In this document: piece after piece, positions 16,134 to 25,965 of the stretch
Layout: every line of letters begins with the position of its first letter
Position numbering within the stretch: the first letter of the stretch is position 1
Assembly: GCA_945861625.1 (NCBI GenBank)
Contig: CAMAVI010000028.1
Coordinates: 1 to 37,026 of the forward strand
Source: Candidatus Sulfopaludibacter sp. SbA3
GTDB lineage: Bacteria > Acidobacteriota > Terriglobia > Bryobacterales > Bryobacteraceae
Direction of reading: 5' to 3'
Length of the DNA stretch: 37,026 nt
Made by a program: the position numbers and the translations under genes
Notes under the pieces: generated by a model
Databases searched by the model: none
What the model saw: the letters and a program-made list of their open reading frames with translations, nothing else
Told to the model about the DNA's origin: nothing

Positions 16134-18101
16134 CTATTTCGACGGTTGCGTTCGTAGCCGGTCGAGCACTTTCGCAATGCCGGGATCGGGCTGCGGGCGT
16201 TGCGCCATCTCCAGGTGGGTGATGCCTTCCTTCGTCCGGCCCTCCTCGGCGAGCAACGTGCCTAACCTGGCGTGGACCCGCCGGACCAGACCCTCGCTCG
16301 CGTTGAGCTGCAACACAGCCTCGTATGCTTTGATGGCATCGGGAACACGGCCGGGAATCCTGGAAAGAGAACTCGCCAGGCTGGCCTGGGCTTCCGCGAA
16401 GCCGGGGCGGCCGCGGATGGCGGCTTCAAAATAGGGGACGGCCGCCGCATAATTCCCGCCGGTCATCTGACAACCGCCAAGGTTGTAGTTCGCCAACGCA
16501 TCCTCCGGTTTCGCCTTGAGCGCCGCGGCAAAATGCGGAATCGCGCCGGCGCAGTCGCCGCTCCGCATCAGGACGCCACCGAGTCCGTTATGGGCTTCGG
16601 CATTGTTTGGCGCCAGGCGCAAAGCGGTCTCATACGCCCTGCCGGCTTCGGAAGCGCGCGCGGGAATCTGCGCGAGAGCAAATCCGCGGTTGCCGTGCGC
16701 GTCCGCGAAATCGGGGCTCACCCGCACGGCGGCCTCAAAGTGCGGGAGCGCGTCGGCGGGACGCTGCTTGGCCATGTAGTGCATGCCGAGATTGTTCTCC
16801 GCCACGGAGTTGTAATGGGTCACCTGGATCGCGCGCGTGTAGAGCGTCTGGTTGTCCTTCCAATACGAGGCTTCCGTCCACGCCAGTACCAGGCACACGG
16901 CGCAGGAGATCGCGCCGGCCGCCGCCAGTGTTGTCTTCGCTTGCGGCCATTGCTTGGCTACATCCGCCGCGCCCCACGTCAGCATGACGGACAAACCAAT
17001 CATTGGGATGTACATATAGCGGTCCGCGTGCGCCTGCCCGCCCACCTGCACGAATCCGATAACGGGGACCAGTGTTCCCAAATACCACAGCCAGCCCACT
17101 GTCAAATACGGACGAACGCGCCACGCGCGGATCGCGAACACCGACGCCGCGAGAATGACGGCGAAAGCCAACGCGGCCTGCCAGACCGGAATCGCGGGAG
17201 GCTGCTGATAAAAGAAGGCGAGCCCGCTCGGCCAGATCGTCTGCTGAATGTAGATGAGATAAGAAAGGAACGCGTTCTTGGCCCGCTCCGCGAACGGAAT
17301 GGCCGCCACCGCTCCGCTGGATTGTTGAACCAAATACGTCACCACGGACGCGGCGCCTGACAAGGCAAACAGCGGCAGCTTTTCCAGAATGATCTTCGTT
17401 AACCCCAACGCCCGAGCACGCCGCAGCGGCCATATATCGAGCAGCAGGAGTGTAAACGGAAACGTGACGAGCATCGGCTTGGCCATAAGACCAACCGCGA
17501 ACGCCGCCGTCATCACCAGGTACCATCCGAGGCGCGGCCGTTCCGCGTAACGAACGTAGGCGTACAGGGCCAGAAACCAGAAGAAGGCGCTGAGAACATC
17601 CTTGCGTTCGGAAACCCAGGCCACGGATTGCACGTGCAAGGGATGAAGCGCAAATAGGAATGCGGCGAACGCGCTCAGCCCTGGCGCGCCCGTTGCGCGG
17701 CGCAGCGCCGCATACAGCAGCAATGACGACAGTACGTGCCAGAAGACGTTCATCAGGTGGTGGCCGCCGCCGTTCAACCCGAACCATTGCCCGTCCAGCA
17801 AATGCGAGAGCAATGTGACCGGCATCCAGTTGGCGGAAACGACGGCGGTCCAGGCCCACTTGAAATTGCCGGGAGTCAGACCAGTCTGGACGTGCGGATT
17901 TTCATACACGTACTGGTCGTCGTCGTAATTGATGAAATCGAAGCCGCCCACTTGCGCGTAGACGATCAAGATGGATACGAGCAGGCCAAGCGCAACCGCC
18001 AAATCAAAGAGCTTGTGGCGTTGAACAGGCTGCGCCCTGTCAATTAACTCGGGATTTTGTGGCGGCCGTTCAGTGGACACCGTGCGGCGGGCCTTGGCCA
18101 T
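16134..18101 (-). CDS. TMTC-like multi-pass membrane protein with TPR repeats (putative glycosyltransferase)
   Basis: A 655-residue protein. The N-terminal two thirds is polytopic, with about ten helices. It carries FINYDDDQYVYENP near residue 55, a double-acidic motif in the first exoplasmic loop typical of GT-C enzymes such as PMT/TMTC, and ALHPLHVQSVAWVSERKDVL in a later loop. The C-terminal third (about 415-640) contains several tetratricopeptide repeats with alternating A/G/Y positions such as NNLGMHYMAKQRPADALPHF. The layout is that of bacterial relatives of the TMTC O-mannosyltransferases and suggests lipid-linked sugar transfer at the outer face of the cytoplasmic membrane. Donor and acceptor are unknown. 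Such proteins are abundant in Acidobacteria and Planctomycetes. Confidence 0.8.
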   Translation of the reverse strand: MAKARRTVSTERPPQNPELIDRAQPVQRHKLFDLAVALGLLVSILIVYAQVGGFDFINYDDDQYVYENPHVQTGLTPGNFKWAWTAVVSANWMPVTLLSHLLDGQWFGLNGGGHHLMNVFWHVLSSLLLYAALRRATGAPGLSAFAAFLFALHPLHVQSVAWVSERKDVLSAFFWFLALYAYVRYAERPRLGWYLVMTAAFAVGLMAKPMLVTFPFTLLLLDIWPLRRARALGLTKIILEKLPLFALSGAASVVTYLVQQSSGAVAAIPFAERAKNAFLSYLIYIQQTIWPSGLAFFYQQPPAIPVWQAALAFAVILAASVFAIRAWRVRPYLTVGWLWYLGTLVPVIGFVQVGGQAHADRYMYIPMIGLSVMLTWGAADVAKQWPQAKTTLAAAGAISCAVCLVLAWTEASYWKDNQTLYTRAIQVTHYNSVAENNLGMHYMAKQRPADALPHFEAAVRVSPDFADAHGNRGFALAQIPARASEAGRAYETALRLAPNNAEAHNGLGGVLMRSGDCAGAIPHFAAALKAKPEDALANYNLGGCQMTGGNYAAAVPYFEAAIRGRPGFAEAQASLASSLSRIPGRVPDAIKAYEAVLQLNASEGLVRRVHARLGTLLAEEGRTKEGITHLEMAQRPQPDPGIAKVLDRLRTQPSK

Positions 18102-18154
18102 GGTCTCAATCTACTATAGGCACGGGTTTACCCCACAACCACGAGCGCCCGGTC

Positions 18155-18832
18155 TCAGGAGGCGCGTGCTTTCGCGGTCTGCGGCCGATTGCGAAGAAGT
18201 TCTTGTACCTGCAAAACGACATCAGCGACAAAGATCGAGGACGCCGTGCAAATCCATACCACGGTCTCAATGGCGGCGGGGCTTTGTACGCCAGTGAGGC
18301 CGAAGATCACACGCGCCTCCAGAAAAATCAGCGGACCCGTGCCGAAGCTGCGCGTCATCCATTGGCGGTGCTGCTGCACCTTACCGTTCAAAATGAAGGC
18401 CAGGGCAATACCGGTGGTGAGCATCCATAAGCTGGCCTGAAGCGCGGTTTCAATTGTGAAGCTGCGCGAGAAACCGGTTTGCTCGTCCAAATACTGGATG
18501 TAAACACCTAGCGGCGCGCCGACAAACGTCCCCGCGATATAGATCCGCCCAACGACGCGGTGGAGCTTAGCGTAACGCAGCCGCAAGCGGTCAGAGAACT
18601 GCATGGGCCCCAGGATCATGGCGCAGGCGGCCGCCAGGCCATGCGGCAACAGCCACCATTTGAAGGACTCGATGTGCTTCCACTCCGGGTGGTTCGCATC
18701 GATGAGAAAGCTTTCGCTGGTCACCAGTACGTAGGCGAACATCAATCCGATGAACCCAAACAGCAGATACTTCGGACGCATCCAAAAAGCACGGGCCACT
18801 GGTAAAGAACTATTGGAGGCAATGGTGCCCAT
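18155..18832 (-). CDS. DUF2306-family membrane protein
   Basis: A 225-residue protein with about six to seven hydrophobic helices. Conserved features of DUF2306 are visible: a helix ending in GPMQFSDRLRLR, the KLHRVVGRIYIAGTFVGAPLG block, and the HRQWMTRSFG block in a cytoplasmic loop. These histidines and arginines are reminiscent of haem-binding membrane domains, but the function of the family is unknown. The start at ATG 18832 places a short polar leader before the first helix. It is divergent from the M16 peptidase with a spacer of 116 bases. Confidence 0.78.
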   Translation of the reverse strand: MGTIASNSSLPVARAFWMRPKYLLFGFIGLMFAYVLVTSESFLIDANHPEWKHIESFKWWLLPHGLAAACAMILGPMQFSDRLRLRYAKLHRVVGRIYIAGTFVGAPLGVYIQYLDEQTGFSRSFTIETALQASLWMLTTGIALAFILNGKVQQHRQWMTRSFGTGPLIFLEARVIFGLTGVQSPAAIETVVWICTASSIFVADVVLQVQELLRNRPQTAKARAS

Positions 18833-18864
18833 AGAGCTGAAACCCTCCCGCTGAAATTAGACAC

Positions 18865-18893
18865 TTCACTTTCCGGCCGTTAAAAAATATACC
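18865..18893 (+). promoter_or_regulatory. Candidate promoter for the M16 peptidase gene
   Basis: TTCACT (18865-18870) and TATACC (18888-18893) are separated by 17 bases. The AT-rich stretch lies about 55 bases before the M16 start, in the divergent spacer. Pattern match only. Confidence 0.35.
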
Positions 18894-18948
18894 CTAGCAA
18901 GAGTCCGCGACCGTTTTCCCTCCCGCGCCGTCTGATAGTCTAGGAACG

Positions 18949-21690
18949 ATGAAAACGCTGACATCCGCTCTGTTTCTGTGGGCAGGCCTGGGCATCGCCT
19001 TCGTTGGTGTCGCTCCCGCGGGCCTGGCTCAAACCAAGGTTACTTCCGTTGAGGGGATCACCGAATACCGGCTCGACAACGGTCTCAAGGTCCTCTTGTT
19101 CCCCGATGGCTCCAGTCCGAAGATCACGGTAAACGTCACCTATTTCGTCGGCTCGCGGCACGAGGGTTACGGCGAAAGCGGCATGGCCCACCTGCTGGAG
19201 CACATGCTATTCAAGGGCACGGCCAAGCGCAGCGGCATCATGCAGGAGCTCTCCGACCATGGCGCGCAGTTCAACGGGACCACCTCGTATGACCGCACCA
19301 ACTATTTCGAGACCGTAACCGCGAGCGATGAAAACCTGCGCTGGGCCTTGGATATGGAATCCGACCGCATGGTGAACTCCCGTGTCGCGCGTTCGGAGCT
19401 GGACACGGAAATGACGGTAGTCCGCAATGAGTTTGAGCGCGGCGAAAATCAGCCCGGACGTGTGCTGGAAGAACGCGTGATCGCGGCCGCCTACCTGTGG
19501 CACAACTACGGACGCACCACCATCGGCGCGCGTTCAGACATCGAAAAGGTACCCATCGAGCGCCTGCAGGCCTTCTACCGCAACTACTATCAGCCCGATA
19601 ACGCCGTGCTGGTGGTGGCGGGAAAGTTTGAGGAAGCCAAGATCCTCGGCTGGATCAAAGAGACGTTCGGCGCGATTCCGCGGCCGGCCCGCAAACTGAT
19701 GCCGACTTATACCGAAGAACCCGTGCAGGACGGCGAGCGCGAAGTTACACTCCAGCGCGTGGGCGATAACCAGTTGCTGATGTTCGCCTATCACGTACCC
19801 GCGGGCGGTCATCCGGATTCCGCCGTCGTCGACGTGCTGAGTTCGCTGCTGGCGGAAGCGCCCGCCGGCCGGCTTTACAAAGCGCTTGTGGAAAGTAAGA
19901 AAGCGGTTTCCATCCGGGGCGAAAATAATCAACTTCACGATGCCGGCTACCTGCTCTTCGCGGCCGACGTGCGCAAGGACGGTTCTCTCGATGACGTCCG
20001 GAAGACGATGGATGCCGTTCTGAACAACGTGGCGAAAGAACCGCCCTCCAAAGAGGAAGTGGACCGCATCGTGACGCGCCGCAAGAAGGATTTCGAGATG
20101 CTGATCAACAATCCGCAGCGCGTGGCTTTGTTGATGAGCGAATGGGCGTCCATGGGCGATTGGCGGCTGATGTTCCTGGATCGCGACCGCACCGAGAAAG
20201 TTACCCCTGAAGACGTCGCCCGCGTGGCTAAAGCGTACTTATTGGCCTCCAACCGGACGGTGGGCAAATTCGTGCCGGTGGAGACGGCACCGGAGCGCGT
20301 GGATCCCAAGCGCCTCGAAGCGCCGGATATCACCGCGACGGTCACCAATTATTCCGGCCGCGCGGCGGTGGAGCAGGGGGAAGCCTTCGATCCGACTCCG
20401 GCGAACATTGAAGCCCGTACGCAGCGTGTGACCCTGGCGAACGGCGTGAAGCTGGTGATGCTGCCCAAGAAGAACCGGGGCGCAACGGTGACCGCGACGG
20501 TGTCCTGGCATTACGGCGATGAAAAGAGCGTTTTCGGCAAGGGAACCGCCGCGCAGTTCGCCGGAGCGTTGTTGATGCGCGGCACGCAAAAGCATACGCG
20601 GCAGCAACTGCAAGATGAATTGGACAAGCTGAAGGTCCAAATGGGCGCGAGCGCCGGCGACAACGACGCGAGCCTGAACCTGGGCACGATCCGCGCCAGC
20701 TTGATTCCCGCCCTGCGGCTCGCCGCGGAGGTGTTGCGGCAACCCGCCTTCGTCGAATCCGAATTCGAGCAGCTCCGGCAGGCTTCGCTCGCTCGCGCCG
20801 AGAGCAGCCGCAAGGAGCCTGGGGCGCTGGCCCCGCTGGCGCTGCGCCGGCACCTGATCCGCTATCCGGCGGGCGATCCGCGTTCGGTCACCACTCCCGA
20901 AGAAGACATTGCAAATACAACGAAACTGACACTGGCGGAGGTCAAGAAGTTCTACGCGGACTTCTTCGGCGCTTCCAACGCCGAACTGGTGGTGGTGGGT
21001 GATTTCGATCCCGCCGAGATCCGCAAAGTGGTGGAGGAAGAGTTGGGCACGTGGAAGAGCCCGGCGCCGTATCAACTGGTCCTACGAACGCGCGACAAAG
21101 TGGAAGCCGCCAATCAAATGATTGAGACGCCCGACAAGGCCAACGCGGTCTTCATGGCCGGCTTTGTCACCGAAATGAATCAGGACCATCCGGATTACCC
21201 GGCGATGATGTTCGCCAACCAGATGTTCGGCGGAGATTTGAAGAGCCGCCTGTGGCGCCGCATCCGCGAAAAAGAAGGTTTCAGTTACGGCGTGGGCAGC
21301 GCGTTCATCGCCTCGGCCCGCTCCAACTTCGCGCAGTTCATGGTGCAAGCCACGTGCATGCCGCAGAACATCTTGAAAGTCGAAGCGGCGTTCAAGGACG
21401 AGTTGGCGAAACTGCTCAAGGACGGCTTCACGGATGAGGAAATCGCGGCAGCCAAGAAGAGTTACCTGGAACAGCGCGCACTCGGCCGTTCGCAGGATGC
21501 GGGTCTGGTCCGTGTGCTGGCGCTCAATGCCCAATTCGGCTGGAACATGTCGCGGGAAGCCGAGCTGGAACAGAATGTCTCCGCTCTTACGGCGGCGCAA
21601 CTGAATGCGACGGTCAAGAAATACCTGGACCCGGCAGCCGTCTCGTATTTCAAGGCGGGCGACTTCAAGAAGGCCGGGATCACACAGTAA
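18949..21690 (+). CDS. Tandem M16 zinc peptidase (pitrilysin/insulinase family), exported
   Basis: A 913-residue protein with a signal peptide ending at about GLAQ (residue 28). The N-terminal M16 module has the inverted zinc motif HLLEH (His81, Glu84, His85) and the distal ligand Glu161 in RNEFERGENQP, so it should be active. The second module (about 490-900) lacks HxxEH at the equivalent place but keeps the paired Arg/Tyr region (RLWRRIREKEGFSYGVGS). This is the usual arrangement in which the C-terminal half is catalytically dead and helps form the substrate chamber. It probably degrades peptides in the periplasm. In many bacteria two separate genes encode active and inactive halves; here they are one chain. 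Confidence 0.92.
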   Translation: MKTLTSALFLWAGLGIAFVGVAPAGLAQTKVTSVEGITEYRLDNGLKVLLFPDGSSPKITVNVTYFVGSRHEGYGESGMAHLLEHMLFKGTAKRSGIMQELSDHGAQFNGTTSYDRTNYFETVTASDENLRWALDMESDRMVNSRVARSELDTEMTVVRNEFERGENQPGRVLEERVIAAAYLWHNYGRTTIGARSDIEKVPIERLQAFYRNYYQPDNAVLVVAGKFEEAKILGWIKETFGAIPRPARKLMPTYTEEPVQDGEREVTLQRVGDNQLLMFAYHVPAGGHPDSAVVDVLSSLLAEAPAGRLYKALVESKKAVSIRGENNQLHDAGYLLFAADVRKDGSLDDVRKTMDAVLNNVAKEPPSKEEVDRIVTRRKKDFEMLINNPQRVALLMSEWASMGDWRLMFLDRDRTEKVTPEDVARVAKAYLLASNRTVGKFVPVETAPERVDPKRLEAPDITATVTNYSGRAAVEQGEAFDPTPANIEARTQRVTLANGVKLVMLPKKNRGATVTATVSWHYGDEKSVFGKGTAAQFAGALLMRGTQKHTRQQLQDELDKLKVQMGASAGDNDASLNLGTIRASLIPALRLAAEVLRQPAFVESEFEQLRQASLARAESSRKEPGALAPLALRRHLIRYPAGDPRSVTTPEEDIANTTKLTLAEVKKFYADFFGASNAELVVVGDFDPAEIRKVVEEELGTWKSPAPYQLVLRTRDKVEAANQMIETPDKANAVFMAGFVTEMNQDHPDYPAMMFANQMFGGDLKSRLWRRIREKEGFSYGVGSAFIASARSNFAQFMVQATCMPQNILKVEAAFKDELAKLLKDGFTDEEIAAAKKSYLEQRALGRSQDAGLVRVLALNAQFGWNMSREAELEQNVSALTAAQLNATVKKYLDPAAVSYFKAGDFKKAGITQ

Positions 21691-21710
21691 GCCCGGCGGC
21701 GGGCCGCGCT

Positions 21711-22526
21711 CTATTGACGTTGAATCTCGCGAAACGCCGCCATCAGGGAAGCGATTTCCCGATCATTCGGCGCCAGACTGACTGCCCGCAACAAACTGGC
21801 TTCCGCCACGGGCCGGGGGTCGAACGCGATCAACCTCTGGGCGTAGAGAATCATCCCCTGCCACGAAAGCATGTAACCGGCTTTCGCCAGTGCGTAAGGA
21901 TCCGCTGAAATGGTCAACGCCTGGCGTGCCCGCTGGGCGGCAGGGGATTGCATCAGCCGCGGGTCCGCTGCCAATGGGAAGCCATTGCCATTCACCATCG
22001 TTACACCCAGAATCGCCAACGCGTATTCGTCACCGAGACGCGCGCTGATTTCCTTGTTGGCGGGCTCCAGGGTGTGGGCGCGGTCCAGAAGACTTATGGT
22101 GAATTCTTGATCGGAGAGCTTGAAGAAGCGCGCGGCGTTGGCGAGGGCCATGGCGCTGATGTCTGTCCGCGCGGCCTGCGCCCGCCACGCATCGGAGGCG
22201 AGTTTGAATCCTTGCGGATCGGCCAGCCGATGGCCGGCCGCGTCGATGGTCGCCGCCGGAAGACCCGCCAATTCACTGGCCGGCGCGTTCTGGATCAACC
22301 ATAGAATGTGACGGCGCCGGGCTGCGATGGTTGCTGCTGGATCAAGCACGGAACTGCGGAAGTAATAGTCGAGCAGCGCCCGCCTAGCCGCGCTGTCGTT
22401 TGGATTGGCGCGCAGGACTGCCTCATATTGCTGCGCCTGTGCGGTTGATGGCAGGGGCGGCCGCGCCTGGGCCATCGCCTGCGTGGCGAATGCGATGAGA
22501 GCGGCGGTTTCGAGTAGGCGGCGCAT
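21711..22526 (-). CDS. Secreted TPR-like helical repeat protein, unknown function
   Basis: A 271-residue protein with an N-terminal signal peptide (LLETAALIAFATQAMAQ). The mature part is alpha-helical and Ala-rich, with motifs that look like degenerate tetratricopeptide units, for example YEAVLRANPNDSAARRALLDYY, then LDRAHTLEPANKEISARLGDEY, and a last ASLLRAVSLAPNDREIASLM. TPR units mediate protein-protein contacts; no catalytic motif is apparent. It converges on the M16 peptidase, with 20 bases between the stops. The function is not recognisable. Confidence 0.7.
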   Translation of the reverse strand: MRRLLETAALIAFATQAMAQARPPLPSTAQAQQYEAVLRANPNDSAARRALLDYYFRSSVLDPAATIAARRRHILWLIQNAPASELAGLPAATIDAAGHRLADPQGFKLASDAWRAQAARTDISAMALANAARFFKLSDQEFTISLLDRAHTLEPANKEISARLGDEYALAILGVTMVNGNGFPLAADPRLMQSPAAQRARQALTISADPYALAKAGYMLSWQGMILYAQRLIAFDPRPVAEASLLRAVSLAPNDREIASLMAAFREIQRQ

Positions 22527-22682
22527 GATACCTGAAGGATCGTCATTTCGCGGTAAGGGAATTATAGGGGAAGAACCTTATCCGTTTGCCAACATCTCGT
22601 GCCTCACATATAGCCCCGTGTCTCCGCGCTCGTCATTGCGGACGCGGATGGCTTGGGTTCGTTACACGTGTCTTCGAAAATA

Positions 22683-23426
22683 TTATTGCGTTTCATCGCG
22701 CTCTACCTGGCCGTCGCGAATGTGAATGATGCGATGCGCATGTTGCGCGATGTCGTTTTCGTGCGTGACCAGCAATACGGTATTGCCCGCATGATGGAGC
22801 CGTTCAAAAAGCGCCATGATCTCGTTGCCGGTAGTGGTATCGAGCGCGCCCGTGGGCTCGTCGGCGAGCAACAGCGAAGGATTGTTCACCAGCGCGCGAG
22901 CAATGGCGACACGCTGGCGCTGGCCGCCAGAAAGTTCGTTGGGCTTGTGATTCATGCGCGGCACTAAGTCCACCGCTTCCAGCGCCGCCTTGGCCCGTTC
23001 CGCGCGCTCCTTACGGCCCATACCCGCGTAAACCAAGGGCAACTCAACGTTACTCAGCGCGGTTGAGCGGGCCAGCAGATTGAAGGTCTGAAACACGAAA
23101 CCGATTTCCCGGTTGCGGGTGCGCGCCAGTTGCTCGTCATTCATTTGGCTGACCAGCGTGCCGTTCAAGTAGTACAGACCGGATGTCAGTGAATCCAGGC
23201 AGCCGATCAGGTTCATGAGCGTGGACTTGCCGGAACCCGAGGGCCCCATGATCGCGACATATTCTCCTCTTTTGATTTCGATGCTGATACCGGAAACAGC
23301 GTTGATTTCCTGATCACCCATGACAAAGGTTTTGCGCAGGTCCCAGGTGCGGATGATGACGCCCTCGCGCTTGAGCTGCTCGCCGCGCGCGAGTTTATCG
23401 AGACTATCGGACGCCGTCTGTGCCAT
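22683..23426 (-). CDS. ABC transporter ATPase, LolD/MacB type
   Basis: A 247-residue nucleotide-binding subunit. Walker A is GPSGSGKS (61-68), the Q-loop is VFQTFNLL, the signature LSGGQ is at 165-169, Walker B LLLADEP at 185-191, and the switch His is in LVTHEND. The sequence is of the MacB/LolD/FtsE group, which extrudes peptides, macrolides or lipoproteins with FtsX-like permeases. An N-terminal extension of about 25 polar residues precedes the domain. No permease or adaptor lies on either side: the neighbours are a TPR protein and ilvD. It is not closely identical to the second such ATPase at 34.8-35.5 kb. The partner must be encoded elsewhere. Confidence 0.88.
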   Translation of the reverse strand: MAQTASDSLDKLARGEQLKREGVIIRTWDLRKTFVMGDQEINAVSGISIEIKRGEYVAIMGPSGSGKSTLMNLIGCLDSLTSGLYYLNGTLVSQMNDEQLARTRNREIGFVFQTFNLLARSTALSNVELPLVYAGMGRKERAERAKAALEAVDLVPRMNHKPNELSGGQRQRVAIARALVNNPSLLLADEPTGALDTTTGNEIMALFERLHHAGNTVLLVTHENDIAQHAHRIIHIRDGQVERDETQ

Positions 23427-23461
23427 CGCTTACGTGGACGAATTTCCATGGTAACGCGCGT

Positions 23462-23486
23462 CATCGCTTGCATGCATCGCTTGCAT
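23462..23486. repeat. Two tandem copies of CATCGCTTGCAT
   Basis: The 12-mer occurs at 23462-23473 and again at 23475-23486, with one base between (13-base period), in the divergent spacer between the ABC ATPase and ilvD. Read on the minus strand each copy contains AAGCGATG, which recurs a third time at the ATPase start. It may be a regulatory site or chance. Confidence 0.5.
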
Positions 23487-23527
23487 AGTTACGTGACACG
23501 AGTTTCGCTACCATAGAAGTTCACCCC

Positions 23528-25189
23528 ATGAAACTCAATAGCTATACCATCACCCAGGGGCGCGACCGCGCGCCCGCGCGCGCCATGTTGAAGGCCATCG
23601 GCTTTACCGATGAGGACCTCAAGAAGCCCATCATCGGCGTCGCCAACACTTGGATTGAAACCATGCCGTGCAACTACAATTTGCGCGAGCTGGCCGGACA
23701 CGTCAAGGCGGGCATCCGCGCCGCCGGTGGTACTCCCATGGAATACAACACCATCGCCATCAGCGACGGCGTCACCATGGGAACAGAAGGCATGAAGGCG
23801 TCGCTGGTGAGCCGCGATCTGATCGCCGACTCCATCGAGTTGGTCGCACGAGGTCACATGTTTGATGGCGTCGTGGCGCTGGTCGCCTGCGACAAAACCA
23901 TTCCCGCGGCGGCCATGGCGTTGCTGCGCCTGAATATCCCGGGCGTCATCATGTACGGAGGAACCATCATGCCCGGCCATTACCAGGGCCGCGATTTGAC
24001 GGTGCTCGACGTCTTCGAGGCGGTGGGCGCCAACGCCGCCGGCAAAATGTCGGATGAAGATTTTCAGAATATCGAGAACCTGGCGTGTCCCGGGGCCGGC
24101 GCTTGCGGAGGCCAGTACACGGCCAACACCATGGCCACCGTCATGGAGATGATCGGCCTGTCTCCGATGAACACCGCGTCTGTACCTCAGGTAGACCCGC
24201 GCAAGCATCAGGTGGCGTTCCGGTGCGGGGAAATCATCATGGACGCCGTGCGGGCAGAGCGCAAACCGCGCGATATCGCCACGCGCAAGGCCTTTGAGAA
24301 CGCCATCGCATCGGTGGCCGCAACCGGCGGCTCAACCAACGCCGTCCTGCATCTGCTCGCCATGGCTCGCGACGCGGACGTGGACCTGAAGATCGAAGAT
24401 TTCCAGACCATCAGCCAGCGCACGCCGTTGCTGGTGGATCTGAAGCCGGGCGGAAAGTACGTGGCTTTAGATGTAGATAAGGCCGGAGGGTGGCCGGTGG
24501 TGGCCAAGCGCATGGTAGATGGTGGATACGCGCACAAGGACACCATGACCGTTACCGGAAAAACATTCGCTGAGGAAGCCGCCGCCGCCCAGGAAACCCC
24601 GGGGCAGGAAGTCATCCGTCCTCTGGATAACCCGATCAAGAAAACCGGCGGACTCGTCATACTGAAAGGCAACCTCGCGCCCGAGGGTTGCGTGATCAAA
24701 GTCGCGGGAACCAACCGCAATCATCATCGCGGCCCCGCGCGCCTCTTCAATCGGGAAGAGGACGCCATGGTCGCCGTCACCAGCGGCAAGATCAACGCGG
24801 GCGATGTCATCGTGATCCGCTACGAAGGCCCGAAGGGTGGGCCCGGCATGCGCGAGATGCTCGGCGTAACCGGAGCCTTGATGGGCACGGGCATGTCCGA
24901 AGAAGTGGCGCTGATGACCGATGGCCGCTTCAGCGGTGCAACGCGCGGCTTTATGATCGGCCACGTAGCGCCGGAAGCGGCAGTGGGTGGTCCCCTTGCC
25001 GCGCTCAACGACGGCGACATGATCACCATCGACGTGGATGCCAGCTCCATCAACGTCGATCTGACTCCCCAGCAGTTCGCGGAGAGAATGAAGAACTGGA
25101 GCGCTCCGGTGTCGAAGTACACCTCCGGCGTGTTCCAGAAATACGCCAAGCTGGTGGGGTCAGCCGCGCAGGGAGCCGTTACGGGCTAA
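23528..25189 (+). CDS. ilvD: Dihydroxy-acid dehydratase
   Basis: A 553-residue iron-sulfur enzyme of valine, leucine and isoleucine synthesis that dehydrates 2,3-dihydroxy-3-methyl acids to 2-keto acids. Cluster-related cysteines are Cys48 (MPCNYN), Cys121 (VACDKT) and Cys193 (CPGAGACGG). The pattern fits the [2Fe-2S] IlvD group as well as sugar-acid dehydratases, but the whole-length similarity to [14 protein letters not shown] and [14 protein letters not shown] favours IlvD. In the CDKT block Ala-Ala-Ala follows TIP where Gly-Met is more usual. Length and order of motifs are normal. The next gene starts eight bases after the stop. Confidence 0.95.
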   Translation: MKLNSYTITQGRDRAPARAMLKAIGFTDEDLKKPIIGVANTWIETMPCNYNLRELAGHVKAGIRAAGGTPMEYNTIAISDGVTMGTEGMKASLVSRDLIADSIELVARGHMFDGVVALVACDKTIPAAAMALLRLNIPGVIMYGGTIMPGHYQGRDLTVLDVFEAVGANAAGKMSDEDFQNIENLACPGAGACGGQYTANTMATVMEMIGLSPMNTASVPQVDPRKHQVAFRCGEIIMDAVRAERKPRDIATRKAFENAIASVAATGGSTNAVLHLLAMARDADVDLKIEDFQTISQRTPLLVDLKPGGKYVALDVDKAGGWPVVAKRMVDGGYAHKDTMTVTGKTFAEEAAAAQETPGQEVIRPLDNPIKKTGGLVILKGNLAPEGCVIKVAGTNRNHHRGPARLFNREEDAMVAVTSGKINAGDVIVIRYEGPKGGPGMREMLGVTGALMGTGMSEEVALMTDGRFSGATRGFMIGHVAPEAAVGGPLAALNDGDMITIDVDASSINVDLTPQQFAERMKNWSAPVSKYTSGVFQKYAKLVGSAAQGAVTG

Positions 25190-25197
25190 CCCCGTCC

Positions 25198-25935
25198 ATG
25201 CCTGCGGATAAATTCCGGAAGGCGATTCAGCAGGGGGATAAGGGACGCGAGGTAAAGCTCGCGCAAGAGTGGCTGTGTTATCACGGCTGCTCGACCGTCG
25301 TCGACGGAGTCTTTGGCCCCGCTACTGAAGTCGCCGTAAGAAACTTTCAGACTGGGCACAAACTCGAAATTTCCGGAGCGGTGGATTCCGCGACGCAGAC
25401 GGCATTGCTGTCCCCCATCGTTGCCGTGCAACGCCCCATCGCGCCCGGTTCCCGCACCCTCGCAGAGTTGACGGTTGCCTACGCCCGCCAGCATCTGGAG
25501 CAACACCCGGTCGAGATTGGGGGCGAGAACCGCGGCCCCTGGGTCCGGCTATACATGTCGGGCAAAGAAGGGCCCGAATGGCCCTGGTGCGCGGGTTTCG
25601 CAACCTGGGTGCTGCGCCAGGCTTGCCGGACTCTCAGCGTGGCCATGCCCCATCCCTACGTATTCGGCTGCGACCAATTGGCGGGAGTCGCGCAGGGTGC
25701 GCAGCGGTTCCTGCGACCGAAGACTGCCGCGGATCTCGCCGCCGTCAAGCCCGGTTTCCTGTTCCTGGTCCGCAAGACGAAAAACACCTGGGAGCACGTG
25801 GGCGTTGTCGAGGATATCCAAAGCGAGGTGCTCACCACCATTGAAGGCAACACTAACGACAGTGGGAGCGCGGAAGGTTATGAAGTTTGCCGCAGAACCC
25901 GCTCCGCGCTCGATAAAGATTACTTGATCTATTGA
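25198..25935 (+). CDS. Peptidoglycan-binding domain plus CHAP-like amidase
   Basis: A 245-residue protein. The N-terminal segment (about 13-72) is a PG_binding_1 domain, with GREVKLAQEWLCYHG, VVDGVFGPATEVAVRNFQ and VDSATQTALL. The C-terminal half has a cysteine peptidase/amidase core: WCAGFATW (Cys131), WEHVGVVEDI (His200) and TIEGNTN (residues 214-220), in the order of CHAP/NlpC-type cell-wall hydrolases. No signal peptide is evident, so it may be released by lysis or an unusual route, or act as an endolysin-like enzyme. ATG 25198 is chosen because it begins the domain; the frame is open far upstream, overlapping ilvD, but that part is a shadow. No Shine-Dalgarno was seen; translation may be coupled to ilvD. 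Confidence 0.85.
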   Translation: MPADKFRKAIQQGDKGREVKLAQEWLCYHGCSTVVDGVFGPATEVAVRNFQTGHKLEISGAVDSATQTALLSPIVAVQRPIAPGSRTLAELTVAYARQHLEQHPVEIGGENRGPWVRLYMSGKEGPEWPWCAGFATWVLRQACRTLSVAMPHPYVFGCDQLAGVAQGAQRFLRPKTAADLAAVKPGFLFLVRKTKNTWEHVGVVEDIQSEVLTTIEGNTNDSGSAEGYEVCRRTRSALDKDYLIY

Positions 25936-25940
25936 GTGGG

Positions 25941-25965
25941 GGGGCTTACGTGGCGGGGCTTACGT
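25941..25965. repeat. Direct repeat GGGGCTTACGT at the thioredoxin 3' end
   Basis: Copies at 25941-25951 and 25955-25965 (14-base period) lie between the convergent amidase and thioredoxin stops. The second copy includes the thioredoxin stop codon. It looks like a short tandem duplication. Confidence 0.6.

Noticed and set aside
16272-17360. Open frame (362 codons) antisense to the TPR membrane protein
   Set aside because: No domain or signal, and composition is skewed by the complementary strand; the TPR and GT-C features on the other strand are convincing.
24688-25197. Upstream extension of the CHAP amidase frame into ilvD
   Set aside because: It is out of frame with ilvD but fully inside it, and the residues are a low-complexity Arg/Gly/Pro shadow; the amidase domain begins at 25198.
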